Assembly: GCF_000002235.5 (NCBI RefSeq) | Contig: NW_022145596.1 | Coordinates: 27,073,299-27,137,298 of the forward strand | DNA from: Strongylocentrotus purpuratus | Lineage: Eukaryota; Echinodermata; Echinoidea; Camarodonta; Strongylocentrotidae | Direction of reading: 5' to 3' | Length of the DNA stretch: 64,000 bases | Part shown: piece by piece, positions 22,555 through 36,100 of the stretch | Layout: each line of letters starts with the position of its first letter | Position numbering within the stretch: the first letter of the stretch is position 1 | Program-made: the position numbers and the translations under genes | The notes under the pieces: generated by a model | The model's database searches: none | The model's input: the letters and a program-made list of their open reading frames with translations, nothing else | Told to the model about the DNA's origin: nothing

Positions 22555-23060
22555 AGGTAGTCTGTCCCTTTTGCAGCCAGAAAATATAAAATTATGTAAA
22601 TCCTATGGTAAACAAGCGATAATACCAACTGAAAACTCCTCTTAAAAGATTAGAACTGGTAATTGCCTCTGTGTGGAATTACATAAGCCGTAAGGAACTT
22701 TCAAAACATGTTGCATAAAATAGGCCTAGAAGGTAGTCTGATTTTCAGAGCCTTGTACCACGTACTCATATGTTTTGTGCTGAGTAAAGACTCAATAAGT
22801 TTAATTTTGGTCATAATAAGAAGCGGGTCATTAAGGTGTACAAATGATAATATACTCTTTACAGCTAATTTTATCTAAGTTATTAACAAATTTTAAAAAG
22901 TCACTCAACAGTGTCTGACAGTGAAGTCTAGAGAGTAAACGGTTTCCCTTGCATAGTTACGGTAGGTCACTGCTAATGTTTAAATTTCCCAGATAGGACA
23001 TACGTGACATGCTCATGATTCCTGCAAAGTTCTACAGAATTTGATGTTGGCTTCAAAAGG
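22555..23060. repeat. Dispersed repeat E, copy 1
   Basis: Has AAAGGTAGTCTGTCCCTTTTGCAGCC at the left and the inverse-related CTGCAAAGTTCTACAGAATT with TTGGCTTCAAAAGGGAT at the right. The same words occur in the opposite orientation at 46.9-47.4 kb. Confidence 0.55.
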
Positions 23061-23186
23061 GATACACTAGCTAGAAAACTATTGATGATCAAGTGTGAAT
23101 AGTTCCGACTGGTTGGAACAATTTGGGAAATACTTAATTTTAACCCTCCACAAATTCTGAGGAAGGAGAATTAAGCATGGTGCTGG

Positions 23187-23266
23187 TACAGTGAAAGCTG
23201 TCTATAAAGACCACTCACGGGAGAAGAGAACATTGGTCTTAACAGAGAGTGGTCTTTATGCACAAC
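23187..23266. repeat. Short hairpin repeat beginning TACAGTGAAA
   Basis: TACAGTGAAAGCTGTCTATAAAGACCACTC and the inverse GAGTGGTCTTTATG form a hairpin. A related copy is at 24151-24236, and a similar TACAGTGAAACC head is near 28467. Confidence 0.5.
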
Positions 23267-23279
23267 TTCAATTAGTACA

Positions 23280-26200
23280 CATTTTTATGAAAATACTTCT
23301 AGTGAAAAATCAAATAAAAATAAGATCTTTGTAGACAGGTTGGCTTTCGAAACAATTCGACAGACAGTACTTGCTTGCTTTCTCAAAAGAATGTTTGAAA
23401 GCCAACAGACGTATTCAACTATCAGAAATGGTGTTGATCAGAACTTTAGTTTAATGTTTCTAAAATTTGTGAATAAAATTGTGGACAAGATTAAAATGTC
23501 TTTTGTGTTGTGGACTCATTGTAAATTGTAAAACATCTAAAACTGAAATGTGGAGTAGGTATGGCAGCGCACAGGTCAACAGAGGTCAACGCACAGAAGG
23601 ACAGGTGGTGATGTTTCTTTCCTTATCAGCTCAACTTGGTTGAATGAATTGGAATGTTTGTGAGATAGTAAAGAGGTTCAAGATTTAGTGGATATAAAAG
23701 AAGTTTTTAAAGTTGTTTCATCATTGGTTTTGTTTACTTCAAGTGAAGCATATAACTGTTGAGGAGAAGCCATATCCAGGTGCATTTTACAAAAGCAAAA
23801 TATGTGAGAACAGGAGGGAAATCTGACAAAGGGGTAAAAAAGTTATTTCTTACATGTGTAATTATAACCATGATAAATCACAAACAAATTGAAAACTCAT
23901 TCTTCTTGCAAGCAGCTCACCATATCTTTTGTACTAAAAATATTAAACATATCCATCTTCATTGCTGTCGATTCATAATGGAGCTATTTTAGCTGGGGAA
24001 ATGTGAAAATGACTGTCCTGTAATGCTATATTTGGCACAGGTATATCAAAGTATTTACTTTGAAGAGAAAGGGTAGGAAATGTGCATTACACAAAAAGGA
24101 GAGCTGCTGTCAAGAAAAACAGTGTTGTCAAAGATACTGCATAAATTATATACAGTGAAACGCGTCTATTAGGACAACCCAAGGGAGAAAAAAAAAGTGG
24201 TCTTTGTAGACAGGTGGTCACTAAAACAGGTTTGATTGTATATTGTTGTGCATGTGCCTTAGATGTAATACTGGGCATGTGTTCAACCCCTGTATGTAAT
24301 GGGTTTATTTCTTCATCAAAAGTCCGCTTGAGCAATACTTTTTATTCTTACAAAAGATATGTCAGGGAAGGCATGGAGTTGCCAACTTGCATTTAATTGA
24401 TGAGAAATTTTAAAAGTCAATACTTTCATGTCCATTATCAGATGTTCCTTGAAACACCAGTTATCTCTTTCTCTCATTTTCTTGCTTTTTTTCTCCCTCA
24501 ACTCCCCCCCCCCCCCCCTTGAGAAAAAATCAGGGTAAAATCGGGAAGACAAACAAAAAAATTGGGGAAAAATGATAATCAGAAAATGTTCAGGCCTGAA
24601 TAGTATAACCATATTGAAACTAGTGTGGACTTGTAATTTATATTGGTCAGTCATTGAATTATCAACCAAATTATATGGACACAATCAAGATAACTTGTGC
24701 AGTGTAACAAATCAGTCAAGAAATCAAGCATTGTATTAAAAGACATGAACAATTTTATAAAATGAAATATTTTTATGAACACATTGCAGTTTTACAGTCA
24801 TCTTTTGTATTTATGAGGGAACTAAAATCATTTTATTTCTTGTAGTATGATGAACAATAAAGCTTTCATATGACAGAATTCAATAAGAAAAATTTAAGAG
24901 AACATAACTTCACAGAAAAATGAGAATTATTTCCAAGTAGGTATTACTGGCTCCTTTCTTGTTGTTGATAATGGTTGTATGATTTCTTACATTTGAACAA
25001 TGTATGTTAATTACTCTGCAATTTTACAAAGCAAATTCAATTTTATAGTGAAGATGATGATATATATATTATTAAAAAAAAAGAAGAAAAGAATTGAAAA
25101 TGTGAAACACTTGTACACTGCAAATATTACAAGAAAAAGAGTAAATTTACATTGCAACATTGAAATTTAAACTAGTGCACTTTTGACTTTGTCAATCATA
25201 ACTGAACCATCCAAATAATTACCACAATACAATTTAAATTTCATTTGGAATGAAACGTAGCGTCTTGCTCTTAACATATCCAATCCAGGAATTTATAAAG
25301 TGCCAATATCTCGTTGCCTAATCAAAGGCGTTGATATACAATATTTATAAATTAAATGGTGCAAAAGTGTAAGGGTTACATGAATTTAATCATGTGCCTA
25401 TTACCTAAACACCTAAAGTCAATTACATGTCCCATTTAGACACTTCTGACATTATAGAAGTAGTCTCCCAACATGCTACTTTGGATAAAAGCAGAAAAGT
25501 CAGAGAAGTAGGTCAGCGAATGTTTGATTTTTTTATTATCGTCTAAACTTTATTGATTTTATGCTATAATTGTTTGTACTTTGTAGCATTCATTTAAATG
25601 AAATTATTGTTAGGGTAGGCAATACATATAAAGGAGAACATCAGTCTCTTCCGATTTCTTGAAATTATCATGAAACTGTCGTGTTTCGAGCTCCATGTCT
25701 ATGTGGCAAAAGGAATAATTACATGAAGCATTTGAAATCACGATCTCAACCCAATTCTCATAGGCTTTATACAGAGAACACCCGATTCCTAAACGTTATC
25801 TCTTTTAGGGAGAAATAGCCACCCCGGTAATGGTGTTTGCTTATCAAATGATCTTGCTGCTGTCTTCAGGCTTATTTGAATTGTGTCATTTGAAATTCAA
25901 ATGTCACCCTCGACTTCCACTCTCAAATTAACACCATCAGAATTTTGGTTTGGGTGTCTAACCCCACTGTTCATAGTTGCTATATCAGACCTGAGCCAAC
26001 TACCAGGTTGCTACGCAGAGTACAATAAGTCCAGTACCCACAAAATAAAATGGACAGAAGTACAATGTACAAGACATTCTGTGATTAGGCTGTGAGCATC
26101 AGTACAGACACACTACTTTAGCATACAAATCCCTCAACATTGAAGAATCACTATCCCTTTCAAACTGTATCGTAATATTCATCAGCAGCTACAAAATGAG

Positions 26201-27112
26201 GTGGACAATTATGTGAACATATATTTGAAATCATATTTTATGATAGGAGATTATAACACAATCAACTTTGCAAATTATTTTTATTTTTGTAATTCATTAT
26301 AAAAGATATTTTTGTTATAAAAAACTGTTATTGTTCACAAGTCTGTCAAAACTTAATTTTAACCTCTGTGCAATGTTAGTACCGGTAGTTGTAGAAGAAA
26401 GGTCCTGCATACGGTACGACAGATTAAGAGAGAAAATGCATTCTTTTTTATTTCAATGCACAGTTTTACAGTAATAAAGCTCAAACAGAAATATTCCCCT
26501 CACTGGCCCAAAATCAAGGTGGATTTTATCATATACATATATGCTGACAAAATAGGTTTCACATACATTTTGCAATGATTTTGGTTTCGTCTGTGATAAC
26601 GTGTGCTGTTCATGTGGCCATTTCATTGACGTTTATGTACTGTGGAAGTCATTAATCGGGAACGCCAGGAGTGTCGAGTCTAACAGACATAGGCGCTATA
26701 CAAGAACCCACTATTATTATTATTAATAATAATAACGTTCTTATGATTCAGGTTAAACCTGGTATAACAAATATAGTCTGTATAAAATTGTTTTCATACA
26801 GACATCGAAATAAGATATACAGAAGAAGCGTGGGTTTTACAGCTGACGCTAGAGTACTTCAACTGATGTGCAAAGCTTGTAGCTGGTATAGAGTCTTACG
26901 GTAATGGGTAATAAAGAATGAGTTTCACACAAGATCCAATATGTGGTTCTATCGTTGTCACATCTGGAAGTATCCACACCAATGTAACAAGTTTTAGATG
27001 TTGAAGGTATAGAATTTGACGTTCCAATTTAGTTCACACAATGATTCCCGAAAAAAGTTTTTACAGTTCAACAAAGCTTTGTGAATTCACTCCACTTGGG
27101 AGCAGGGCATGA
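23280..27112. other. Convergent intergenic region between NXT and SUGT1
   Basis: Holds the 3' flanks of two genes pointing at each other. Only short repeats, AT-rich sequence, an AATAAA at about 24857, a poly-C run near 24505 and an (ATT)n tract at 26710-26740 next to AGGCGCTATACAAGAACCCA, a SINE-tail-like phrase, were noticed. No further exon was supported. Polyadenylation sites are not assigned. Confidence 0.5.
24151..24236. repeat. Second TACAGTGAAA-headed short repeat
   Basis: TACAGTGAAACGCGTCTATT with GTGGTCTTTGTAGACAGG downstream, similar in layout to 23187-23266. Confidence 0.45.
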
Positions 27113-30100
27113 TCATGAATCCCATTGCTTGTGCTCCATACCATCGGGAGGCTTGATGTCTGTCTTCTTGGCACCAATGTCTTTCCAATTAGTGCTCAAG
27201 ACTGTCCCGGCCGACTCCACCTAGACAAAAAACAAAAAGGTTTTTTTCTTCATCACATTGGATTTCAAGATAAAGTTGAGTACTGGTCATGTGAAAGCAA
27301 CTTGTCTGGAAGCAATTGGGCAAGGGTGAGTATGGAGTACATACAAATCGATTTATACTGACAGATTTTAAAAAAGTGAAAATAAATTGACTCAATCTAG
27401 GTGAATATTACATGCAGTGCATGAAAGTTTGGTCAAAACTTTTCAGCACAAGGGCGTTTGAAGAGCAAACTGGCGACAATTTTGACAACTGACATGCAAT
27501 GAATGAGAGAGTTCTGAAATTAATTTTCATCTTTACCAGAGATTTATTTATTTAATTATTCTTTGCATACTCCTAATGAATGCAAGACCCCTCTATTGAT
27601 AGGCTAGCTCTTGTAAGTACACATGTAAAGTTTGATTTGCAAGAAGCACATCACCTCCTCCCCTTCTCATTTTAAAATCCTGGATCTGCCTTCGTTTCAA
27701 AGCCACTTTGATCTACTCACAAATGACTTATTCATGGCCTTCTGAGTCTCTTCATCTCCGCTGGCATAAATCTTCTGGAAGAGACTATTGAGGGCCGCCT
27801 CCCCTTTGGCGTTTTCCTCCTCCTCCTTCTCAAATTCCTTTGCTATCTGGTCCCAGTTCCTTGTCCCATGACTGGAAGTCGGGTATTTATTGATGTCTAC
27901 GGCGTTGCTGCAGGCTTCTGCAGTTTCTGCTGGTTATCAAATCAAATGCGACAATTAGATAGGAGCATAGATAATGTGTACGTGGGCAAGTCCAAGCTAT
28001 GGTTTGGCTTAGTGGTTTGATTTTACTCGACTTCTAAGAAAGCATGTACATACTTGTGAGTAAGGAAACAGGGGACAGATGGCTTAAGCCTTCTCAGAGG
28101 GACATGTTAATAAAGATTAATGCCTTACCAAAGGGCACTAGTGCATCAACTAAGGACCTATTGCCTCCTGGTTATGAGACCACTAAGCCTTCTATTTTGT
28201 CCCATAAGTTACTGACCACATTGGATTCAGTTAATGGGATTTCTGAGAGCTTGGATAACACCAAATATGAAATGAAATAACACATTTCATGTCATATTTA
28301 ATGCCGAACTACACCATACTTGGTTATGTATGGAACATCAACTCACCACATACATTGGAGGTGACCATACTAGTCTGCCCAAGGTATCGTATATGCAGTA
28401 TTATTGTTTGAAATAAATATGTCTACTCAGTATGTCTACTCAGTCATATCATTGGGAAATGCAATACAGTGAAACCATGTCATTATAAAGAAAACTGTAA
28501 TAACAAACATTTGCAATAACAAACTAGTTCTGCCAGTCCCACTTCTTTTGCAGTTTAGGTACCTTACATAAGAAGGTTTTATAGCAACACAATTTCCCAT
28601 ATTGCAGGGAGTTTGTCACTAGAATTTAATTGTATTGCATCCTGACATAAAACTATGTGTACTTCACTAATTTGATCATCCCAAAAGTGTTCAATATAAG
28701 TACCTTTGTATTTCCATTTTTTTTCTATTCTTTTATTTCTTCTTTATCAGCTATGAAGATTGGATTGTTCTTTTAACCAATGTAGGAGAGGTTTGATTGA
28801 CTACCTGCAGGTTTGACTGCTTGGGTGATACCAATGTAGGAGAGGTTTGACTGCTTGGGTGATACCAATGTAGGAGAGGTTTGATTGATTACCTGCAGGT
28901 TTGACTGCTTGGGTGATACCAATGTAGGAGAGGTTTGATTGATTACCTGCAGGTTTGACTGCTTGGGTGATACTAATGTAGGAGAGGTTTGATTGATTAC
29001 CTTCAGGTTTGACTGCTTGGGTGATACCAATGTAGGAGAGGTTTGATTGATTACCTGCAGGTTTGACTGCTTGGGTGATACCAATGTAGGAGAGGTTTGA
29101 TTGATTACCTGCAGGTTTGACTGCTTGGGTGATACTAATGTAGGAGAGGTTTGATTGATTACCTTCAGGTTTGACTGCTTGGGTGATACCAATGTAGGAG
29201 AGGTTTGATTGATTACCTTCAGGTTTGACTGCTTGGGTGATACCAATGTAGGAGAGGTTTGATTGATTACCTTCAGGTTTGACTGCTTGGGTGATACTAA
29301 TGTAGGAGAGGTTTGATTGATTACCTGCAGGTTTGACTGCTTGGGGGGATACCAATGTAGGAGAGGTTTGACTGATTGGGTGATACCAATGTAGGAGAGG
29401 TTTGATTGATTACCTGCAGGTTTGACTGCTTGGGTGATACCAATGTAGGAGAGGTTTGATTGATTACCTGCAGGTTTGACTGCTTGGGGGGGGGGGGTAC
29501 CAATGTAGGAGAGGTTTGACTGCTTGGGTGATACCAATGTAGGAGAGGTTTGACTGATTACCTGCAGGTTTGACTGCTTGGGGGGGGGGGGGGTACCAAT
29601 GTAGGAGAGGTTTGACTGCTTGGGTGATACCAATGTAGGAGAGGTTTGATTGATTACCTGCAGGTTTGACTGCTTGGGTGATACCAATGTAGGAGAGGTT
29701 TGATTGATTACCTTCAGGTTTGACTGCTTGGGTGATACTAATGTAGGAGAGGTTTGATTGATTACCTGCAGGTTTGACTGCTTGGGTGATACTAATGTAG
29801 GAGAGGTTTGATTGATTACCTGCAGGTTTGACTGCTTGGGGGGGATACATGTAGGAGAGGTTTGACTGCTTGGGTGATACCAATGAAGGAGAGGTTTGAT
29901 TGATTACCTGCAGGTTTGACTGCTTGGGTGATACTAATGTAGGAGAGGTTTGATTGATTACCTGCAGGTTTGACTGCTTGGGTGATACCAATGTAGGAGA
30001 GGTTTGATTGATTACCTTCAGGTTTGACTGCTTGGGTGATACCAATGTAGGAGAGGTTTGATTGATTACCTGCAGGTTTGACTGCTTGGGTGATACCAAT

Positions 30101-33100
30101 GTAGGAGAGGTTTGATTGATTACCTGCAGGTTTGACTGCTTGGGTGATACCAATGTAGGAGAGGTTTGATTGATTACCTTCAGGTTTGACTGCTTGGGTG
30201 ATACTAATGTAGGAGAGGTTTGATTGATTACCTGCAGGTTTGACTGCTTGGGTGATACTAATGTAGGAGAGGTTTGATTGATTACCTGCAGGTTTGACTG
30301 CTTGGGGGGATACCAATGTAGGAGAGGTTTGACTGCTTGGGTGATACCAATGTAGGAGAGGTTTGACTGATTACCTGCAGGTTTGACTGCTTGGGTGATA
30401 CCAATGTAGGAGAGGTTGATTGATTACCTGCAGGTTTGACTGCTTGGGTGATACCAATGTAGGAGAGGTTTGATTGATTACCTGCAGGTTTGACTGCTTG
30501 GGTGATACCAATGTAGGAGAGGTTTGATTGATTACCTGCAGGTTTGACTGCTTGGGGGGGGGGGGGTACCAATGTAGGAGAGGTTTGACTGCTTGGGTGA
30601 TACCAATGTAGGAGAGGTTTGATTGATTACCTGCAGGTTTGACTGCTTGGGGGGGGGGGGGTACCAATGTAGGAGAGGTTTGACTGCTTGGGTGATACCA
30701 ATGTAGGAGAGGTTTGATTGATTACCTGCAGGTTTGACTGCTTGGGGGGGGGGGGGGGTACCAATGTAGGAGAGGTTTGACTGCTTGGGTGATACCAATG
30801 TAGGAGAGGTTTGATTGATTACCTGCAGGTTTGACTGCTTGGGGGGGGGGGGGGGTACCAATGTAGGAGAGGTTTGACTGCTTGGGTGATACCAATGTAG
30901 GAGAGGTTTGATTGATTACCTGCAGGTTTGACTGCTTGGGGGGGGGGGGGGGGGTACCAATGTAGGAGAGGTTTGACTGCTTGGGTGATACCAATGTAGG
31001 AGAGGTTTGATTGATTACCTGCAGGTTTGACTGCTTGGGGGATACTAATGTAGGAGAGGTTTGATTGATTACCTGCAGGTTTGACTGCTTGGGTGATACC
31101 AATGTAGGAGAGGTTTGATTGATTACCTTCAGGTTTGACTGCTTGGGTGATACTAATGTAGGAGAGGTTTGATTGATTACCTGCAGGTTTGACTGCTTGG
31201 GGGGGGGGGGGGGGGTACCAATGTAGGAGAGGTTTGACTGCTTGGGTGATACCAATGTAGGAGAGGTTTGATTGATTACCTGCAGGTTTGACTGCTTGGG
31301 GGATACTAATGTAGGAGAGGTTTGACTGCTTGGGTGATACCAATGTAGGAGAGGTTTGATTGATTACCTGCAGGTTTGACTGCTTGGGGGATACTAATGT
31401 AGGAGAGGTTTGATTGATTACATGCAGGTTTGACTGCTTGGGTGATACCAATGTAGGAGAGGTTTGATTGATTACCTTCAGGTTTGACTGCTTGGGTGAT
31501 ACTAATGTAGGAGAGGTTTGATTGATTACCTTCAGGTTTGACTGCTTGGGTGATACTAATGTAGGAGAGGTTTGATTGATTACCTGCAGGTTTGACTGCT
31601 TGGGGGGATACATGTAGGAGAGGTTTGATTGATTACCTTCAGGTTTGACTGCTTGGGTGATACCAATGTAGGAGAGGTTTGATTGATTACCTGCAGGTTT
31701 GACTGCTTGGGTGATACCAATGTAGGAGAGGTTTGATTGATTACCTGCAGGTTTGACTGCTTGGGTGATACTAATGTAGGAGAGGTTTGATTGATTACCT
31801 TCAGGTTTGACTGCTTGGGTGATACCAATGTAGGAGAGGTTTGATTGATTACCTTCAGGTTTGACTGCTTGGGTGATACCAATGTAGGAGAGGTTTGATT
31901 GATTACCTTCAGGTTTGACTGCTTGGGTGATACTAATGTAGGAGAGGTTTGATTGATTACCTGCAGGTTTGACTGCTTGGGGGGATACCAATGTAGGAGA
32001 GGTTTGACTGATTGGGTGATACCAATGTAGGAGAGGTTTGATTGATTACCTGCAGGTTTGACTGCTTGGGTGATACCAATGTAGGAGAGGTTTGATTGAT
32101 TACCTGCAGGTTTGACTGCTTGGGGGGGGGGGGGGTACCAATGTAGGAGAGGTTTGACTGCTTGGGTGATACCAATGTAGGAGAGGTTTGACTGATTACC
32201 TGCAGGTTTGACTGCTTGGGGGGGGGGTACCAATGTAGGAGAGGTTTGACTGCTTGGGTGATACCAATGTAGGAGAGGTTTGATTGATTACCTGCAGGTT
32301 TGACTGCTTGGGTGATACCAATGTAGGAGAGGTTTGATTGATTACCTTCAGGTTTGACTGCTTGGGTGATACTAATGTAGGAGAGGTTTGATTGATTACC
32401 TGCAGGTTTGACTGCTTGGGTGATACTAATGTAGGAGAGGTTTGATTGATTACCTGCAGGTTTGACTGCTTGGGGGGGATACATGTAGGAGAGGTTTGAC
32501 TGCTTGGGTGATACCAATGAAGGAGAGGTTTGATTGATTACCTGCAGGTTTGACTGCTTGGGTGATACTAATGTAGGAGAGGTTTGATTGATTACCTGCA
32601 GGTTTGACTGCTTGGGTGATACCAATGTAGGAGAGGTTTGATTGATTACCTGCAGGTTTGACTGCTTGGGTGATACCAATGTAGGAGAGGTTTGATTGAT
32701 TACCTGCAGGTTTGACTGCTTGGGTGATACCAATGTAGGAGAGGTTTGATTGATTACCTTCAGGTTTGACTGCTTGGGTGATACTAATGTAGGAGAGGTT
32801 TGATTGATTACCTGCAGGTTTGACTGCTTGGGTGATACTAATGTAGGAGAGGTTTGATTGATTACCTGCAGGTTTGACTGCTTGGGGGATACCAATGTAG
32901 GAGAGGTTTGACTGCTTGGGTGATACCAATGTAGGAGAGGTTTGACTGATTACCTGCAGGTTTGACTGCTTGGGTGATACCAATGTAGGAGAGGTTTGAT
33001 TGATTACCTGCAGGTTTGACTGCTTGGGTGATACCAATGTAGGAGAGGTTTGATTGATTACCTGCAGGTTTGACTGCTTGGGTGATACCAATGTAGGAGA

Positions 33101-36100
33101 GGTTTGATTGATTACCTGCAGGTTTGACTGCTTGGGGGGGGGGGGGGGGGTACCAATGTAGGAGAGGTTTGACTGCTTGGGTGATACCAATGTAGGAGAG
33201 GTTTGATTGATTACCTGCAGGTTTGACTGCTTGGGGGGGGGGGGGGTACCAATGTAGGAGAGGTTTGACTGCTTGGGTGATACCAATGTAGGAGAGGTTT
33301 GATTGATTACCTGCAGGTTTGACTGCTTGGGGGGGGGGGTACCAATGTAGGAGAGGTTTGACTGCTTGGGTGATACCAATGTAGGAGAGGTTTGATTGAT
33401 TACCTGCAGGTTTGACTGCTTGGGGGGGGGGGGGGGGTACCAATGTAGGAGAGGTTTGACTGCTTGGGTGATACCAATGTAGGAGAGGTTTGATTGATTA
33501 CCTGCAGGTTTGACTGCTTGGGGGGGGGGTACCAATGTAGGAGAGGTTTGACTGCTTGGGTGATACCAATGTAGGAGAGGTTTGATTGATTACCTGCAGG
33601 TTTGACTGCTTGGGGGATACTAATGTAGGAGAGGTTTGATTGATTACCTGCAGGTTTGACTGCTTGGGTGATACCAATGTAGGAGAGGTTTGATTGATTA
33701 CCTTCAGGTTTGACTGCTTGGGTGATACTAATGTAGGAGAGGTTTGATTGATTACCTGCAGGTTTGACTGCTTGGGGGGGGGGGGGGGGTACCAATGTAG
33801 GAGAGGTTTGACTGCTTGGGTGATACCAATGTAGGAGAGGTTTGATTGATTACCTGCAGGTTTGACTGCTTGGGGGATACTAATGTAGGAGAGGTTTGAC
33901 TGCTTGGGTGATACCAATGTAGGAGAGGTTTGATTGATTACCTGCAGGTTTGACTGCTTGGGGGATACTAATGTAGGAGAGGTTTGATTGATTACCTGCA
34001 GGTTTGACTGCTTGGGTGATACCAATGTAGGAGAGGTTTGATTGATTACCTTCAGGTTTGACTGCTTGGGTGATACTAATGTAGGAGAGGTTTGATTGAT
34101 TACCTTCAGGTTTGACTGCTTGGGTGATACTAATGTAGGAGAGGTTTGATTGATTACCTGCAGGTTTGACTGCTTGGGGGGATACCAATGTAGGAGAGGT
34201 TTGACTGCTTGGGTGATACCAATGAAGGAGAGGTTTGATTGATTACCTGCAGGTTTGACTGCTTGGGTGATACCAATGTAGGAGAGGTTTGATTGATTAC
34301 CTGCAGGTTTGACTGCTTGGGGGGGGGGGGGTACCAATGTAGGAGAGGTTTGACTGCTTGGGTGATACCAATGTAGGAGAGGTTTGACTGATTACCTGCA
34401 GGTTTGACTGCTTGGGGGGGGGGGGGTACCAATGTAGGAGAGGTTTGACTGCTTGGGTGATACCAATGTAGGAGAGGTTTGATTGATTACCTGCAGGTTT
34501 GACTGCTTGGGTGATACCAATGTAGGAGAGGTTTGATGATTACCTTCAGGTTTGACTGCTTGGGTGATACTAATGTAGGAGAGGTTTGATTGATTACCTG
34601 CAGGTTTGACTGCTTGGGTGATACTAATGTAGGAGAGGTTTGATTGATTACCTGCAGGTTTGACTGCTTGGGGGGGATACATGTAGGAGAGGTTTGACTG
34701 CTTGGGTGATACCAATGAAGGAGAGGTTTGATTGATTACCTGCAGGTTTGACTGCTTGGGTGATACTAATGTAGGAGAGGTTTGATTGATTACCTGCAGG
34801 TTTGACTGCTTGGGTGATACCAATGTAGGAGAGGTTTGATTGATTACCTGCAGGTTTGACTGCTTGGGTGATACCAATGTAGGAGAGGTTTGATTGATTA
34901 CCTGCAGGTTTGACTGCTTGGGTGATACCAATGTAGGAGAGGTTTGATTGATTACCTTCAGGTTTGACTGCTTGGGTGATACTAATGTAGGAGAGGTTTG
35001 ATTGATTACCTGCAGGTTTGACTGCTTGGGTGATACTAATGTAGGAGAGGTTTGATTGATTACCTGCAGGTTTGACTGCTTGGGGGGATACCAATGTAGG
35101 AGAGGTTTGACTGCTTGGGTGATACCAATGTAGGAGAGGTTTGACTGATTACCTGCAGGTTTGACTGCTTGGGTGATACCAATGTAGGAGAGGTTTGATT
35201 GATTACCTGCAGGTTGACTGCTTGGGGGGGGGGGGGGGTACCAATGTAGGAGAGGTTTGACTGCTTGGGTGATACCAATGTAGGAGAGGTTTGATTGATT
35301 ACCTGCAGGTTTGACTGCTTGGGGGGGGGGGGGGTACCAATGTAGGAGAGGTTTGACTGCTTGGGTGATACCAATGTAGGAGAGGTTTGATTGATTACCT
35401 GCAGGTTTGACTGCTTGGGGGGGGGGGTACCAATGTAGGAGAGGTTTGACTGCTTGGGTGATACCAATGTAGGAGAGGTTTGATTGATTACCTGCAGGTT
35501 TGACTGCTTGGGGGGGGGGGGTACCAATGTAGGAGAGGTTTGACTGCTTGGGTGATACCAATGTAGGAGAGGTTTGATTGATTACCTGCAGGTTTGACTG
35601 CTTGGGGGGGGGGGGGTACCAATGTAGGAGAGGTTTGACTGCTTGGGTGATACCAATGTAGGAGAGGTTTGATTGATTACCTGCAGGTTTGACTGCTTGG
35701 GGGATACTAATGTAGGAGAGGTTTGATTGATTACCTGCAGGTTTGACTGCTTGGGTGATACCAATGTAGGAGAGGTTTGATTGATTACCTTCAGGTTTGA
35801 CTGCTTGGGTGATACTAATGTAGGAGAGGTTTGATTGATTACCTGCAGGTTTGACTGCTTGGGGGGGGGGTACCAATGTAGGAGAGGTTTGACTGCTTGG
35901 GTGATACCAATGTAGGAGAGGTTTGATTGATTACCTGCAGGTTTGACTGCTTGGGGGATACTAATGTAGGAGAGGTTTGACTGCTTGGGTGATACCAATG
36001 TAGGAGAGGTTTGATTGATTACCTGCAGGTTTGACTGCTTGGGGGATACTAATGTAGGAGAGGTTTGATTGATTACCTGCAGGTTTGACTGCTTGGGTGA

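Noticed and set aside
28044-28280. 78-codon plus-strand frame in SUGT1 intron 4
   Set aside because: Antisense to the gene, no recognised domain, no promoter or splice partners.
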